A stretch of 64,000 nt of DNA, taken from contig NZ_QDGA01000005.1 of assembly GCF_003347665.1 (NCBI RefSeq), forward strand, positions 62,001 through 126,000, in the 5' to 3' direction. Below, one piece after another: positions 45,860 to 53,816 of this stretch. The stretch is from Microvirga calopogonii (GTDB lineage Bacteria > Pseudomonadota > Alphaproteobacteria > Rhizobiales > Beijerinckiaceae). The number at the start of each line of letters is the position of its first letter. Within the stretch, counting starts at the first letter, position 1. The notes under the pieces are model-generated. The model had not been told where the DNA came from and searched no databases. It saw only the letters and a program-made list of their open reading frames with translations. Position numbers and translations under genes: made by a program.

Positions 45860-46600
45860 ATGCTCATCGCCCTTCTCACCGACATCCACGGCAACCGTGA
45901 GGCTCTGTCGGCCTGTCTCGCCCACGCGCGCCTGCTCCATGTCGACCGTTTCGTCTTTCTCGGCGACTATGTCGGCTACGGGGCCGACCCGGCCTGGGTG
46001 GTCGATACGGTCCGAGGGCTCGTGGACCAGGGCGCCGTGGCGCTTCTCGGCAATCACGACGCGGCCATCGACGGCTCCGACCAGGACATGAACAGCATCG
46101 CCCAGGAGGCGATCCGCTGGACCCGCACTCAACTCGGGTCGGAGCAGCGCCGGTTCCTGGCCGGCCTTCCCCTCACCCACGAGGAGGGGAGCGTCCTTTA
46201 CGTCCACGCCAACGGCTATGCTCCCCGCAGCTGGGACTACATGTCGGGTCCCATGGAGGCGGTCCGGCATTTCAGCCGGGTGGACGCTCACATCACCTTC
46301 TGCGGGCACGTGCATGTGCCGATGCTCTACCACATGAGCACCACCGCCAAGGTCGGCGCATTCGCCCCGGTGGCCAATAACGAAATCCCGCTCCTGCCGA
46401 CGCGCACTTGGCTCGCGGTGATCGGCGCCGTCGGGCAGCCGCGGGACGGGGTCGCGGCGGCGAATTATGCGGTCTTCGACACCGCCCGCCAGACTCTGCG
46501 CTACCTGCGGGTGCCCTACGACACGGCGACTGCGGCCCGGAAGGTACGGGAGGCCAGTCTGCCCGAAAAGCTGGCGCTGCGCCTCGAACAGGGTCGCTGA
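45860..46600 (+). CDS. Metallophosphoesterase paired with a kinase-USP fusion
   Basis: A 246-residue calcineurin-like phosphoesterase. All metal motifs are seen: TDIHGN (Asp8, His10), LGDYVGYG (Asp36), GNHD (65-67) and CGHVHVP. The length and pattern resemble Metallophos_2 (YfcE-like or diadenosine-type) proteins. It ends 3 bases before the start of a Ser/Thr kinase gene, suggesting an operon and perhaps a counteracting phosphatase; this function is inferred from position only. Confidence 0.87.
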   Translation: MLIALLTDIHGNREALSACLAHARLLHVDRFVFLGDYVGYGADPAWVVDTVRGLVDQGAVALLGNHDAAIDGSDQDMNSIAQEAIRWTRTQLGSEQRRFLAGLPLTHEEGSVLYVHANGYAPRSWDYMSGPMEAVRHFSRVDAHITFCGHVHVPMLYHMSTTAKVGAFAPVANNEIPLLPTRTWLAVIGAVGQPRDGVAAANYAVFDTARQTLRYLRVPYDTATAARKVREASLPEKLALRLEQGR

Positions 46601-46603
46601 GGC

Positions 46604-48028
46604 ATGCGCTGGCGCCTCAATCCCGGCATGGTGATCGACGGGTTCGAGCTGCGGGAGAATCTCGGCACCGGCGGCATGGCGCAACTCTGGGCCGTGAGCC
46701 GTGAAGGTGATCCGACGCCAATGATCATGAAGATCCCGATGCTGATCGACAGCGACGACCCGCTGCCCATCGTCTGCTTCGAGACCGAGCAGATGATCAT
46801 GCCGCGTCTGACGGGTCCGCATGTGCCCCACTTCATCGCGACGGGCCCGCTCGATCCCATGCCCTACATCGTCATGGAGCGCATTCCCGGCGAATCGCTC
46901 AAAAGCCGGTTCGACGAGGCTCCTCTGCCCTGGCCCGAGGTCGTGGCCATCGGGGCCAAGGTGGCGCATGCCCTGCACGACCTCCATCGCCAGCATGTGA
47001 TCCATCTCGATATCAAGCCGAGCAACGTGATGATCCGGCAAACCGGCGAGGCGGTTCTGATCGATTACGGCTTCGCCCGGCACGAATACCTGCCCGATCT
47101 CCTGGCCGAGGAGTTTCGCGAGCCTTTCGGCACCACACCCTACATGGCCCCCGAGCAGGTGCTGCAGGACAGGGCCGATCCGCGCAGCGATCTCTTCGCA
47201 CTCGGCGTGATGATGTATGTCTTCGTCACGGGCGAGCGCCCCTTCGGCAACCCGCGCGGCGGCCAGATCCGCCGCCGTCTGTGGCGGGATCCGGTGCCGC
47301 CCCGGGCGCTCAAGCCCGATTGCCCATCCTGGCTGCAGGAGGTCATCCTGCGCTGCCTGGAGGTCGACCCGAACGAACGTTACGCTACGGCAGCATTGCT
47401 CGCCCTCGACCTGGAGAACCCGGAGCAGGTTCGCCTCACCGAGCGAGCCGAACGACTGGAGCGGGACGGCGGCGTGAAGACCTTCCGGCGCTGGCTGAAG
47501 GCCCGCAAGGCGCAACCCCTCGAGACGCCCGACATCGCCGGGCAATTGTCGCGGGCGCCCATCATCCTGGCCGCCATCGATCTCTCTCCGGGGAGCGAGG
47601 ATCTCGCCCAGGCCTTGCGGAGGATGGTCGGCCGCATCCTGTCCATCGAGGGCGAAGCGCGCATCGCCTGCGTCAACATCCTGAAGACCTCGCGCATCGC
47701 CGTGGACATCCTGGAGGACCAGGATGGCAACAGCCTCCATGTCCAGCGCCTCGTGCAGCTCCGCCACTGGAGCGCGTCCCTCGACATTCCCCAGGAGCGG
47801 ATCACCTGCAGCGTGCTGGAAGCGCCCGATCCGGCCGCTGCTCTCGTCGATTACGCCCGCCACAACAATGTCGATCATATCGTGATCGGTGCGCGGGCAT
47901 CCTCGGCGCTCAGGCGCTATCTCGGCAGCGTCTCGTCGCAGGTGGTGGCCGAGGCGCCGTGCTCGGTGACTGTGGTGAGGACGCCGAAGGACCGGCGCGC
48001 GGAGACTGGTCAGGACGTCTCCGCCTAA
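46604..48028 (+). CDS. Ser/Thr protein kinase fused to a universal stress protein domain
   Basis: A 474-residue cytosolic protein. Residues about 10-285 are a Hanks-type kinase: Gly loop NLGTGGM (19-25), Lys43, Glu60, catalytic Asp136 in HLDIKPSN, DYG (154-156, DFG variant), APE (182-184) and Asp196. No membrane helix or PASTA domain is seen. Residues about 318-460 are a UspA domain ending VIGARASSALRRYLGS ... CSVTVV, a variant of the ATP-binding G-x2-G-x9-G(S) motif with Ala for the second Gly. It forms a pair with the phosphoesterase just upstream. All catalytic residues are present, so it is probably active. Confidence 0.9.
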   Translation: MRWRLNPGMVIDGFELRENLGTGGMAQLWAVSREGDPTPMIMKIPMLIDSDDPLPIVCFETEQMIMPRLTGPHVPHFIATGPLDPMPYIVMERIPGESLKSRFDEAPLPWPEVVAIGAKVAHALHDLHRQHVIHLDIKPSNVMIRQTGEAVLIDYGFARHEYLPDLLAEEFREPFGTTPYMAPEQVLQDRADPRSDLFALGVMMYVFVTGERPFGNPRGGQIRRRLWRDPVPPRALKPDCPSWLQEVILRCLEVDPNERYATAALLALDLENPEQVRLTERAERLERDGGVKTFRRWLKARKAQPLETPDIAGQLSRAPIILAAIDLSPGSEDLAQALRRMVGRILSIEGEARIACVNILKTSRIAVDILEDQDGNSLHVQRLVQLRHWSASLDIPQERITCSVLEAPDPAAALVDYARHNNVDHIVIGARASSALRRYLGSVSSQVVAEAPCSVTVVRTPKDRRAETGQDVSA

Positions 48029-48177
48029 GGGACAACGCGACAAAGGCTTGCCAAGGCGCGCATTCGGTCTTTCGCGCATCGTGCGGACCCAGCGGGCCGC
48101 GCTAGCGACCCGTAGGGCCACGTTAGTGAAAAGTGGACCCGGTTTTCCGCAATAAACGATGCACCAGCTCAGGGTTC

Positions 48178-48227
48178 GAGCATCGGATTGATCCTAAAAG
48201 TGGATTCCACTTTTAGGTCCGATGCTC
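48178..48227. repeat. Palindrome of the GAGCATCGG family upstream of leuB
   Basis: GAGCATCGGA at the left, CTAAAAGTGG and CCACTTTTAG inside and TCCGATGCTC at the right. It lies in the 240-base gap between the kinase and leuB, within the probable leuB leader. The sequence 48029-48177 has further partial arms (AAAAGTGGACCCGG). Confidence 0.65.
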
Positions 48228-48268
48228 TAAGAGCCCTGCATTCGATCAGACAGAACAGGGGCCCTCCC

Positions 48269-49375
48269 ATGGCAACGCACAAGCTTCTCCTTCTCCCCGG
48301 CGACGGCATCGGTCCGGAGGTCATGCGAGAGGTCGAGAAGATCGTGGGTTGGTTCCGCAAGCGGGGCGTCGGCTTCGAGACCGAGACGGATCTCGTCGGC
48401 GGCGCGGCCTATGACGTGCACGGCGCGGCGATCTCCGAAGCCGCCATGGACCGTGCCCAACAGGCCGATGCGGTGCTCTTCGGCGCTGTCGGCGGCGCGA
48501 AATGGGACAGCGTGCCTTATGCGGTGCGCCCCGAAGCCGGCCTGCTCCGCCTGCGCAAGGATCTCGGCCTCTTCGCCAACCTGCGCCCCGCGATCTGCTA
48601 TCCGGCCCTGGCCGATGCCTCCTCACTCAAGCGCGAGGTGGTGGAAGGCCTCGACATCATGATCGTGCGAGAGCTCACCGGCGGCGTCTATTTCGGCGAG
48701 CCGAAGGAGATCGTAACCCTGGAGGACGGCTCCCAGCGCGCAGTGGACACGCAGATCTACCACACGCACGAGGTGGAGCGCATCGCGCGCGTCGCCTTCG
48801 ATCTCGCCAGGAAGCGCCGCAACAAGGTCTCCTCGGCCGAAAAGTTCAACGTGATGAAGACCGGCGTGTTCTGGCGCCAGGTCGTCACCCGCATCCACAA
48901 GGGCGAGTTCTCGGACGTTGAGCTCGAGCACGTGCTCGCCGACAACTGCGCCATGCAGCTCGTGCGCTGGCCGAAGCAGTTCGACGTGATCGTCACCGAC
49001 AACCTCTTCGGCGACATCCTGTCGGACATCGCCGCGATGCTCACCGGCTCGCTCGGCATGCTGCCCTCCGCCTCGCTCGGAGCGGAGGATCCGGCCACCG
49101 GCCAGCGCAAGGCGCTCTACGAGCCCGTGCATGGCTCCGCGCCGGACATCGCCGGAAAGGGACTGGCCAATCCGATCGCCATGATCGGCTCTTTCGGCAT
49201 GGCCTTGCGCTATTCCTTCGGTCTGCTGGACGAAGCGGATCGCCTCGACAAGGCCATCGCCAACGTGCTCGCCTCCGGCACTCGCACGAAGGACATTGCG
49301 GCTCCCGGCGCGAATGCGGTCGGCACCCAGGACGTGGGCGACGCCATCGTCAAGGAACTGGAAGCGCTCTCGTAA
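48269..49375 (+). CDS. leuB: 3-isopropylmalate dehydrogenase
   Basis: A 368-residue NAD-dependent decarboxylating dehydrogenase, the third leucine-specific step. Conserved GDGIGPEVM, the arginine region [18 protein letters not shown], the [14 protein letters not shown] segment, [10 protein letters not shown] and the NAD loop [11 protein letters not shown]. The family N-terminus [13 protein letters not shown] sets the ATG at 48269, with AGGGG upstream. Upstream in-frame codons overlap the repeat at 48178. Confidence 0.96.
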   Translation: MATHKLLLLPGDGIGPEVMREVEKIVGWFRKRGVGFETETDLVGGAAYDVHGAAISEAAMDRAQQADAVLFGAVGGAKWDSVPYAVRPEAGLLRLRKDLGLFANLRPAICYPALADASSLKREVVEGLDIMIVRELTGGVYFGEPKEIVTLEDGSQRAVDTQIYHTHEVERIARVAFDLARKRRNKVSSAEKFNVMKTGVFWRQVVTRIHKGEFSDVELEHVLADNCAMQLVRWPKQFDVIVTDNLFGDILSDIAAMLTGSLGMLPSASLGAEDPATGQRKALYEPVHGSAPDIAGKGLANPIAMIGSFGMALRYSFGLLDEADRLDKAIANVLASGTRTKDIAAPGANAVGTQDVGDAIVKELEALS

Positions 49376-49385
49376 GAAATCGAAA

Positions 49386-49407
49386 AGCCCCGGAGCGATC
49401 CGGGGCT
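49386..49407. terminator. Bidirectional terminator after leuB
   Basis: AGCCCCGGA and TCCGGGGCT pair over 9 bp; AAA lies before and CTTTCTT after. Serves leuB (+) and the convergent gene at 49414 (-). Confidence 0.75.
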
Positions 49408-49413
49408 CTTTCT

Positions 49414-49758
49414 TCAGCGGATCGAACCTGTTGATTCGATGGTTGGGGTGCTATAGGCGGGGAACGGGTTGCGCGAGCCGACGAAGGGCCCGTTGGTGAT
49501 CGGGTCGGGCAGAGAATCGAGACCGAAACGACCACGGTTTGGAGCATAGTCAGGGCTCAGCAGATAGGCCTGTGTTTGCCCATAGCCGCTGATGCCCGGG
49601 TTGATCGATCCTACAGGAACCACGGGGCCCGGATCCAGGAAGCTGCGAGGCTGGACCCGGAGGACAAGAGGACGATTCCGGGTCTGCGCATCAGCCACCA
49701 CCGAGAGTGATGTGAGCGCAGCCAATGAAGCCAAACCCAAAAGTGCGATGCGGCGCAT
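49414..49758 (-). CDS. Small secreted protein, unknown
   Basis: A 114-residue protein with a signal peptide (about 1-24, VVADAQ) and a Pro/Gly/Asn-rich mature part without Cys (VLRVQPRSFLDPGP, SPDYAPNRGRFGLDSLPDP). No domain recognised. Similar short proteins appear in related genomes by general memory only. The ATG at 49758 is the natural start. Confidence 0.65.
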   Translation of the reverse strand: MRRIALLGLASLAALTSLSVVADAQTRNRPLVLRVQPRSFLDPGPVVPVGSINPGISGYGQTQAYLLSPDYAPNRGRFGLDSLPDPITNGPFVGSRNPFPAYSTPTIESTGSIR

Positions 49759-49898
49759 GGGTAAACCTCCAAGAATGGCGCATTGACCTTCTGTTGTGCG
49801 CCGTCAACACATGCAAACACTGTCAGAACAAGGCGACGCCGTTAAAATGGTTCCGTCTAAGCGTAACGTTCACCGCGAGGTGAGGAGGGCGACAGCCG

Positions 49899-51023
49899 AT
49901 GCAGGATAAACCCAAGCTTGGCTTCGATCTATCGGCAAAAAAGGGTCTGAGTCTTCTGGGCGAGACCCCGCTGGTGGCCGAAACGCCCGAAGAGTTGCTC
50001 GACGACGAGACGACTCCGACCGCGCGGTTCTTCGTGCGCAACAACGGCCTTCTGCCCCAGCCGGTGGACGATCCCGAAGCTTGGACCTTCACCATCGACG
50101 GGGAGGTGGAGCATCCGCTTCGCCTGACGCTTGCGGAGCTGAAGAGCCGGTTCCAGCACAAGACCTTCCGCATGGTGCTCGAATGCGGCGGCAATGGGCG
50201 CTACTTCTTCGAGCCCAAGGCCGAAGGCAACGCCTGGACGAATGGCGGTGCAGGCTGCGCCGAATGGACGGGAGTTCCCCTCGGCGACGTGCTGCGTGCG
50301 GCCGGCCTGAAGGATAATGCCCTGTTCACGGGGCATTTCGGCGCCGATCCGGACAAGCATGGAAGCCACGAGCATCAGGCCATGTCGCGCGGCATGCGGA
50401 TCGCCAAGGCCTTGGAGGAGCACACGCTGCTCGTCTGGGCGATGAACGGCGAGCCCCTGCCGTTCATCCATGGCGGTCCTCTCCGTCTCATCGTGCCGGG
50501 CTGGCCGGGATCCTTGAGCCAAAAGTGGCTCACGCGGATCTGGATCCGCGACCGGGAGCACGATGGGCCGGGCATGACCGGTCTGTCCTACCGGCTGCCG
50601 GTCCATCCCTTGGCCCCGGGTTCGGACGGGCGGGGCGTGGAAACCCGGATCCTCGAATCGATGCCCCTGCGCAGCATCGTCACCGCACCGGCCGATGGCG
50701 GGCGCTATCCGGAAGGCACACGCTCCATCAAGGTCCGAGGCTCTGCCTGGGCGGGCGATGACACGGTGACTCGGGTCGACGTGACCATCGACGGCGGTGC
50801 GACTTGGATCGAAGCGGCGATGACGCCGCCGCGCAACCGCTACGACTGGGTGCGCTGGCAGGTGATCCTGCCCCTGGCCGGCGACGGCTATTATGAGATA
50901 TTCGCCCGCGCCACGGACTCACAAGGCCGCGCTCAGCCCTTCCGCGCGGCCAACTGGAATCCGAACGGTTACGGCTGCAACGTCATGCACCGGGTCGCGA
51001 TCACGGTCGGGCCGGAGGCTTGA
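49899..51023 (+). CDS. Sulfite oxidase-like molybdopterin enzyme
   Basis: A 374-residue protein of the sulfite oxidase family. The Mo-coordinating Cys is C96 in VLECGGNGRYFFEP; residues about 60-235 form the Moco domain, and the C-terminal immunoglobulin-like dimerisation domain (about 255-374) has SIVTAPADGG and RVDVTIDGGATW. No signal peptide, twin-arginine motif or heme domain is visible, unlike periplasmic SorA or the vertebrate enzyme, so it may be cytoplasmic. The electron acceptor is unknown, with no cytochrome gene adjacent. Its end overlaps the convergent gene by 23 bases. Confidence 0.87.
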   Translation: MQDKPKLGFDLSAKKGLSLLGETPLVAETPEELLDDETTPTARFFVRNNGLLPQPVDDPEAWTFTIDGEVEHPLRLTLAELKSRFQHKTFRMVLECGGNGRYFFEPKAEGNAWTNGGAGCAEWTGVPLGDVLRAAGLKDNALFTGHFGADPDKHGSHEHQAMSRGMRIAKALEEHTLLVWAMNGEPLPFIHGGPLRLIVPGWPGSLSQKWLTRIWIRDREHDGPGMTGLSYRLPVHPLAPGSDGRGVETRILESMPLRSIVTAPADGGRYPEGTRSIKVRGSAWAGDDTVTRVDVTIDGGATWIEAAMTPPRNRYDWVRWQVILPLAGDGYYEIFARATDSQGRAQPFRAANWNPNGYGCNVMHRVAITVGPEA

Positions 51024-51795
51024 TCGCCGTCGAGGCGGTGCGTGCGCTTGGCCCGCAGCCCTCCGTGCGGCTGCGCTCGGCCCGGGCGAAGACTGCTTTC
51101 AGGGAGGGGTTCGTGCCTCCCGCCAGGGTGATTCCGTCGATGAAGCAGGCGAGCTGCGCCTCGTCCGGCGCGGAGGATCCGCACAGCCAACCCTGGAAGC
51201 TGAACTCTGCGGCCGCATCCGGGAGGCGGAACGCCTGACAGGCCTGCTCGCCTTTGTTCGCCAGGAGCAGAGGTGCCGCCTCTACGGGGCCGAACTTCGT
51301 CTCGATCATGCGGCTCTGGCCCTGATGCGCCACCGCGAGGCCCGAGCGGGCCGCCCTGCGGACAATGTCGATGTAGAAGCTCCCGGCGGTCTCGGCCGTG
51401 CCCTGCACGAGAGTCACTTGCGCATAGCGGAAATCGCCGAAGCGCCCGAGGACCAAGGTGTCCTCCCGGGCTCCGTTCACATGCTCGCGCGCTTCCGATG
51501 CGACGGCGCCGGACGAACCTGCGAGCGCATAGGGGGCCGTAGGGGCCGGCACGGGCCTCCAGGTTGGCGCCGGCGCGACCAGAACCGAGGAGGGGACCTC
51601 CTTCTGGCGCTCCGTTGGCCGCGTCGTCTGCTCCTGCTCCAGGGCGAAATAGACCAGTCCTGCGATGCTGCAGGACGACATCAGGACGATGCGCAGCCAC
51701 GCCAGAGGCTTTCGGCGCGGGCGCCGGGCAGGACGTTCATCGACCCAGTCGGCGACGTCGTCCTCATCCCATTCGGCATAAACCGCCCGCGGCAT
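51001..51795 (-). CDS. Single-pass membrane protein, unknown
   Basis: A 264-residue protein with a charged cytoplasmic N-terminus (MPRAVYAEWDEDDVADWVDE), one membrane helix (about 31-51, LAWLRIVLMSSCSIAGLVYFAL) and a soluble periplasmic part with FGDFRYAQVTLVQGTAE and three to four Cys (QACQAFR, GWLCGSS, QLACFID, GCGPS). Disulfides are plausible. No family recognised; it resembles uncharacterised proteins with N-terminal anchors in Rhizobiales. Divergent from the GNAT gene. Confidence 0.7.
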   Translation of the reverse strand: MPRAVYAEWDEDDVADWVDERPARRPRRKPLAWLRIVLMSSCSIAGLVYFALEQEQTTRPTERQKEVPSSVLVAPAPTWRPVPAPTAPYALAGSSGAVASEAREHVNGAREDTLVLGRFGDFRYAQVTLVQGTAETAGSFYIDIVRRAARSGLAVAHQGQSRMIETKFGPVEAAPLLLANKGEQACQAFRLPDAAAEFSFQGWLCGSSAPDEAQLACFIDGITLAGGTNPSLKAVFARAERSRTEGCGPSARTASTAIKPPARP

Positions 51796-51915
51796 CGCTT
51801 GAACCCATCAACTCTGCTGATTACGTCATCAACATGTTCTACCGTGACACTGGCCAGTGTCCGAAAGGTTTTGCTAAGCAAGGTAAACCAAAGCCTAATC
51901 GCGCCGTGTGCCCTC

Positions 51916-52398
51916 ATGACCCCCATCGTCATTCGCTTGGCTACCTCCGAGGATGCCCCTGCGGTCGCGGCCCTGATCCGATCCCTGGACCTGTATTACG
52001 TCGGTCCGGAGGTAGCCCAGCCGATGGAGCCGACTTTGGCCATGGTCGAGCGTTCCATGGTGGAGGCGGAGGGCACGCGCTATGCTCTGGCCTTCCTGGA
52101 TGGCCGCCCTGTAGGCCTCGCCTGCTTCGCGGTGCTGCGGCCCGGCTTCAGGCTCTCAGGCCTCCTCTTCGTCAAGGAGCTGTTCGTCGAGCACCAAGCG
52201 CGCGGACAGGCAGTAGGGGCAGGGTTGATGCGGTGGCTGGCCGATTACGGCCGTGCCCATGGCCTCTCCCGGATCGACCTGACGACCGAGGGCACCAACA
52301 CGCGGGCACAGGCCTTCTACGAGCGCCTCGGGGGCGAGCGGATGGACAAGGTGTTCTACCGCTTCAATCTCTCCACCGACGTGCTGTCGAATGATTGA
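51916..52398 (+). CDS. GNAT-family N-acetyltransferase
   Basis: A 160-residue acetyltransferase: VIRLATSEDAPAVAALIRSLD at the start, motif A VKELFVEHQARGQAVGAGLMRWL and motif B NTRAQAFYERLGGERMDKVFYR. Substrate unknown. The ATG at 51916 fits the fold; the open frame runs further upstream in antisense sequence. Confidence 0.87.
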   Translation: MTPIVIRLATSEDAPAVAALIRSLDLYYVGPEVAQPMEPTLAMVERSMVEAEGTRYALAFLDGRPVGLACFAVLRPGFRLSGLLFVKELFVEHQARGQAVGAGLMRWLADYGRAHGLSRIDLTTEGTNTRAQAFYERLGGERMDKVFYRFNLSTDVLSND

Positions 52399-52667
52399 AG
52401 CCCTGCGGGACCAAGGAAATACTTGACGAAAGCGTGTCTTTGGTGTGTTGCTGGCAGCGTATCGAAGCCCGGACCGGGCTTCTGGATGGACGATGGCAAT
52501 GGCGCTGCTCACCCTCACGACGAGCAAAACGAAAACCGCCACGACGGCCGTGAAAACGACGGCCGAATAAGCCTCGTCGTCCCCGGTCCTCTCTCCCGTC
52601 GGGGCGAGAGGCAGCACCCGAATAGGGTTTTCACACATCCGGGGAGAGCGACAACAGGAGAAGACCA

Positions 52668-53699
52668 ATGGGTTTCAAGATCGCCGTCGTCGGTGCGACC
52701 GGCAATGTGGGCCGCGAGATGCTGAGCATCCTCGCCGAGCGAGCCTTCCCGGCTGATGAGGTGGTGGCTCTGGCCTCCCGCCGCAGCCAAGGGTCGGAGG
52801 TCTCCTACGGCGACAAGACGCTCAAGACGAAGGCCCTCGACACTTACGACTTCTCCGACATCGATCTATGCCTCATGTCCGCCGGCGGCGACGTTTCCAA
52901 GGAATGGTCGCCCAGGATCGCCGCCCAAGGCGCGGTCGTGATCGATAACTCCTCGGCCTGGCGCTACGACCCGGAGGTGCCGCTGGTGGTGCCGGAGGTG
53001 AATGCCGAGGCGCTGCGCGACATCAAGAAGGGCATCGTGGCTAACCCGAACTGCTCCACGGCTCAGCTCGTCGTGGCCTTGAAGCCGCTTCATGACCGCG
53101 CCACCATCAAGCGCGTGGTCGTCGCCACCTACCAGTCGGTCTCCGGCGCCGGCAAGGACGGCATGGACGAACTCGACCGCCAGACGAAGGCGCTCTACTC
53201 CCTGCAGGACGTGCAGGAGAAGAAGTTTCCCAAGCGCATCGCCTTCAACCTGATCCCGCACATCGACGTGTTCATGGAGGACGGGTACACGAAGGAAGAG
53301 TGGAAGATGGTGGCCGAGACCAAGAAGATTCTCGACCCGAAGATCAAGCTCACGGCCACCTGCGTGCGCGTGCCGGTCTTCATCAGCCACTCGGAAGCCG
53401 TGAACGTGGAATTCGAAAACCCCATCACGGCTGACGAGGCGCGCGACATCCTGCGGGCCGCCCCCGGCATCATGGTGGTCGATAAGCGCGAGCCCGGCGG
53501 CTACATCACGCCCCATGAGGCGGCCGGAGAGGACGCCACCTACATCTCCCGCATCCGCGAGGACATCACGGTCGAGAACGGCCTGTCCTTCTGGTGCGTC
53601 TCCGACAACCTGCGCAAGGGCGCGGCCCTGAACGCCGTGCAGATCGCCGAAGCCATGGCCAATCGCGGCCTGCTGAAGGCCAAGAAGCAGGCAGCCTGA
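52668..53699 (+). CDS. asd: Aspartate-semialdehyde dehydrogenase
   Basis: A 343-residue enzyme of the lysine, threonine and methionine branch; reduces aspartyl phosphate. NADP loop GATGNVGREML (about 9-19), active-site Cys129 in VANPNCSTAQ, and the later IAFNLIPHID. AGGAGA lies just upstream. The 269 bases before it (52399-52667) contain only a short GAAGCCC/GGGCTTC hairpin (52464-52482). Together with dapF in this window it links to diaminopimelate synthesis. Confidence 0.96.
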   Translation: MGFKIAVVGATGNVGREMLSILAERAFPADEVVALASRRSQGSEVSYGDKTLKTKALDTYDFSDIDLCLMSAGGDVSKEWSPRIAAQGAVVIDNSSAWRYDPEVPLVVPEVNAEALRDIKKGIVANPNCSTAQLVVALKPLHDRATIKRVVVATYQSVSGAGKDGMDELDRQTKALYSLQDVQEKKFPKRIAFNLIPHIDVFMEDGYTKEEWKMVAETKKILDPKIKLTATCVRVPVFISHSEAVNVEFENPITADEARDILRAAPGIMVVDKREPGGYITPHEAAGEDATYISRIREDITVENGLSFWCVSDNLRKGAALNAVQIAEAMANRGLLKAKKQAA

Positions 53700-53741
53700 C
53701 CACGCCTGGACGGAGGTTGTCCGGTCTCACCGCGTGAATAC

Positions 53742-53775
53742 AAAGGGCCGCCGTCACATACGACGGCGGCCCTTT
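53742..53775. terminator. Bidirectional terminator after asd
   Basis: AAAGGGCCGCCGTC and GACGGCGGCCCTTT pair perfectly over 14 bp with a 6-base loop. It lies between the converging asd and giant RTX genes and can end both. Confidence 0.85.
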
Positions 53776-53816
53776 TCATGTCTGGGTGTAGCGGCTCCCA
53801 GGATTGGTCTGATGCG

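Noticed and set aside
45692..48121. An 809-codon open frame on the minus strand across the phosphoesterase and kinase genes
   Set aside because: The plus-strand genes have complete catalytic motifs; the antisense frame is Arg/His/Gly-rich without motifs, as expected in high-GC DNA.
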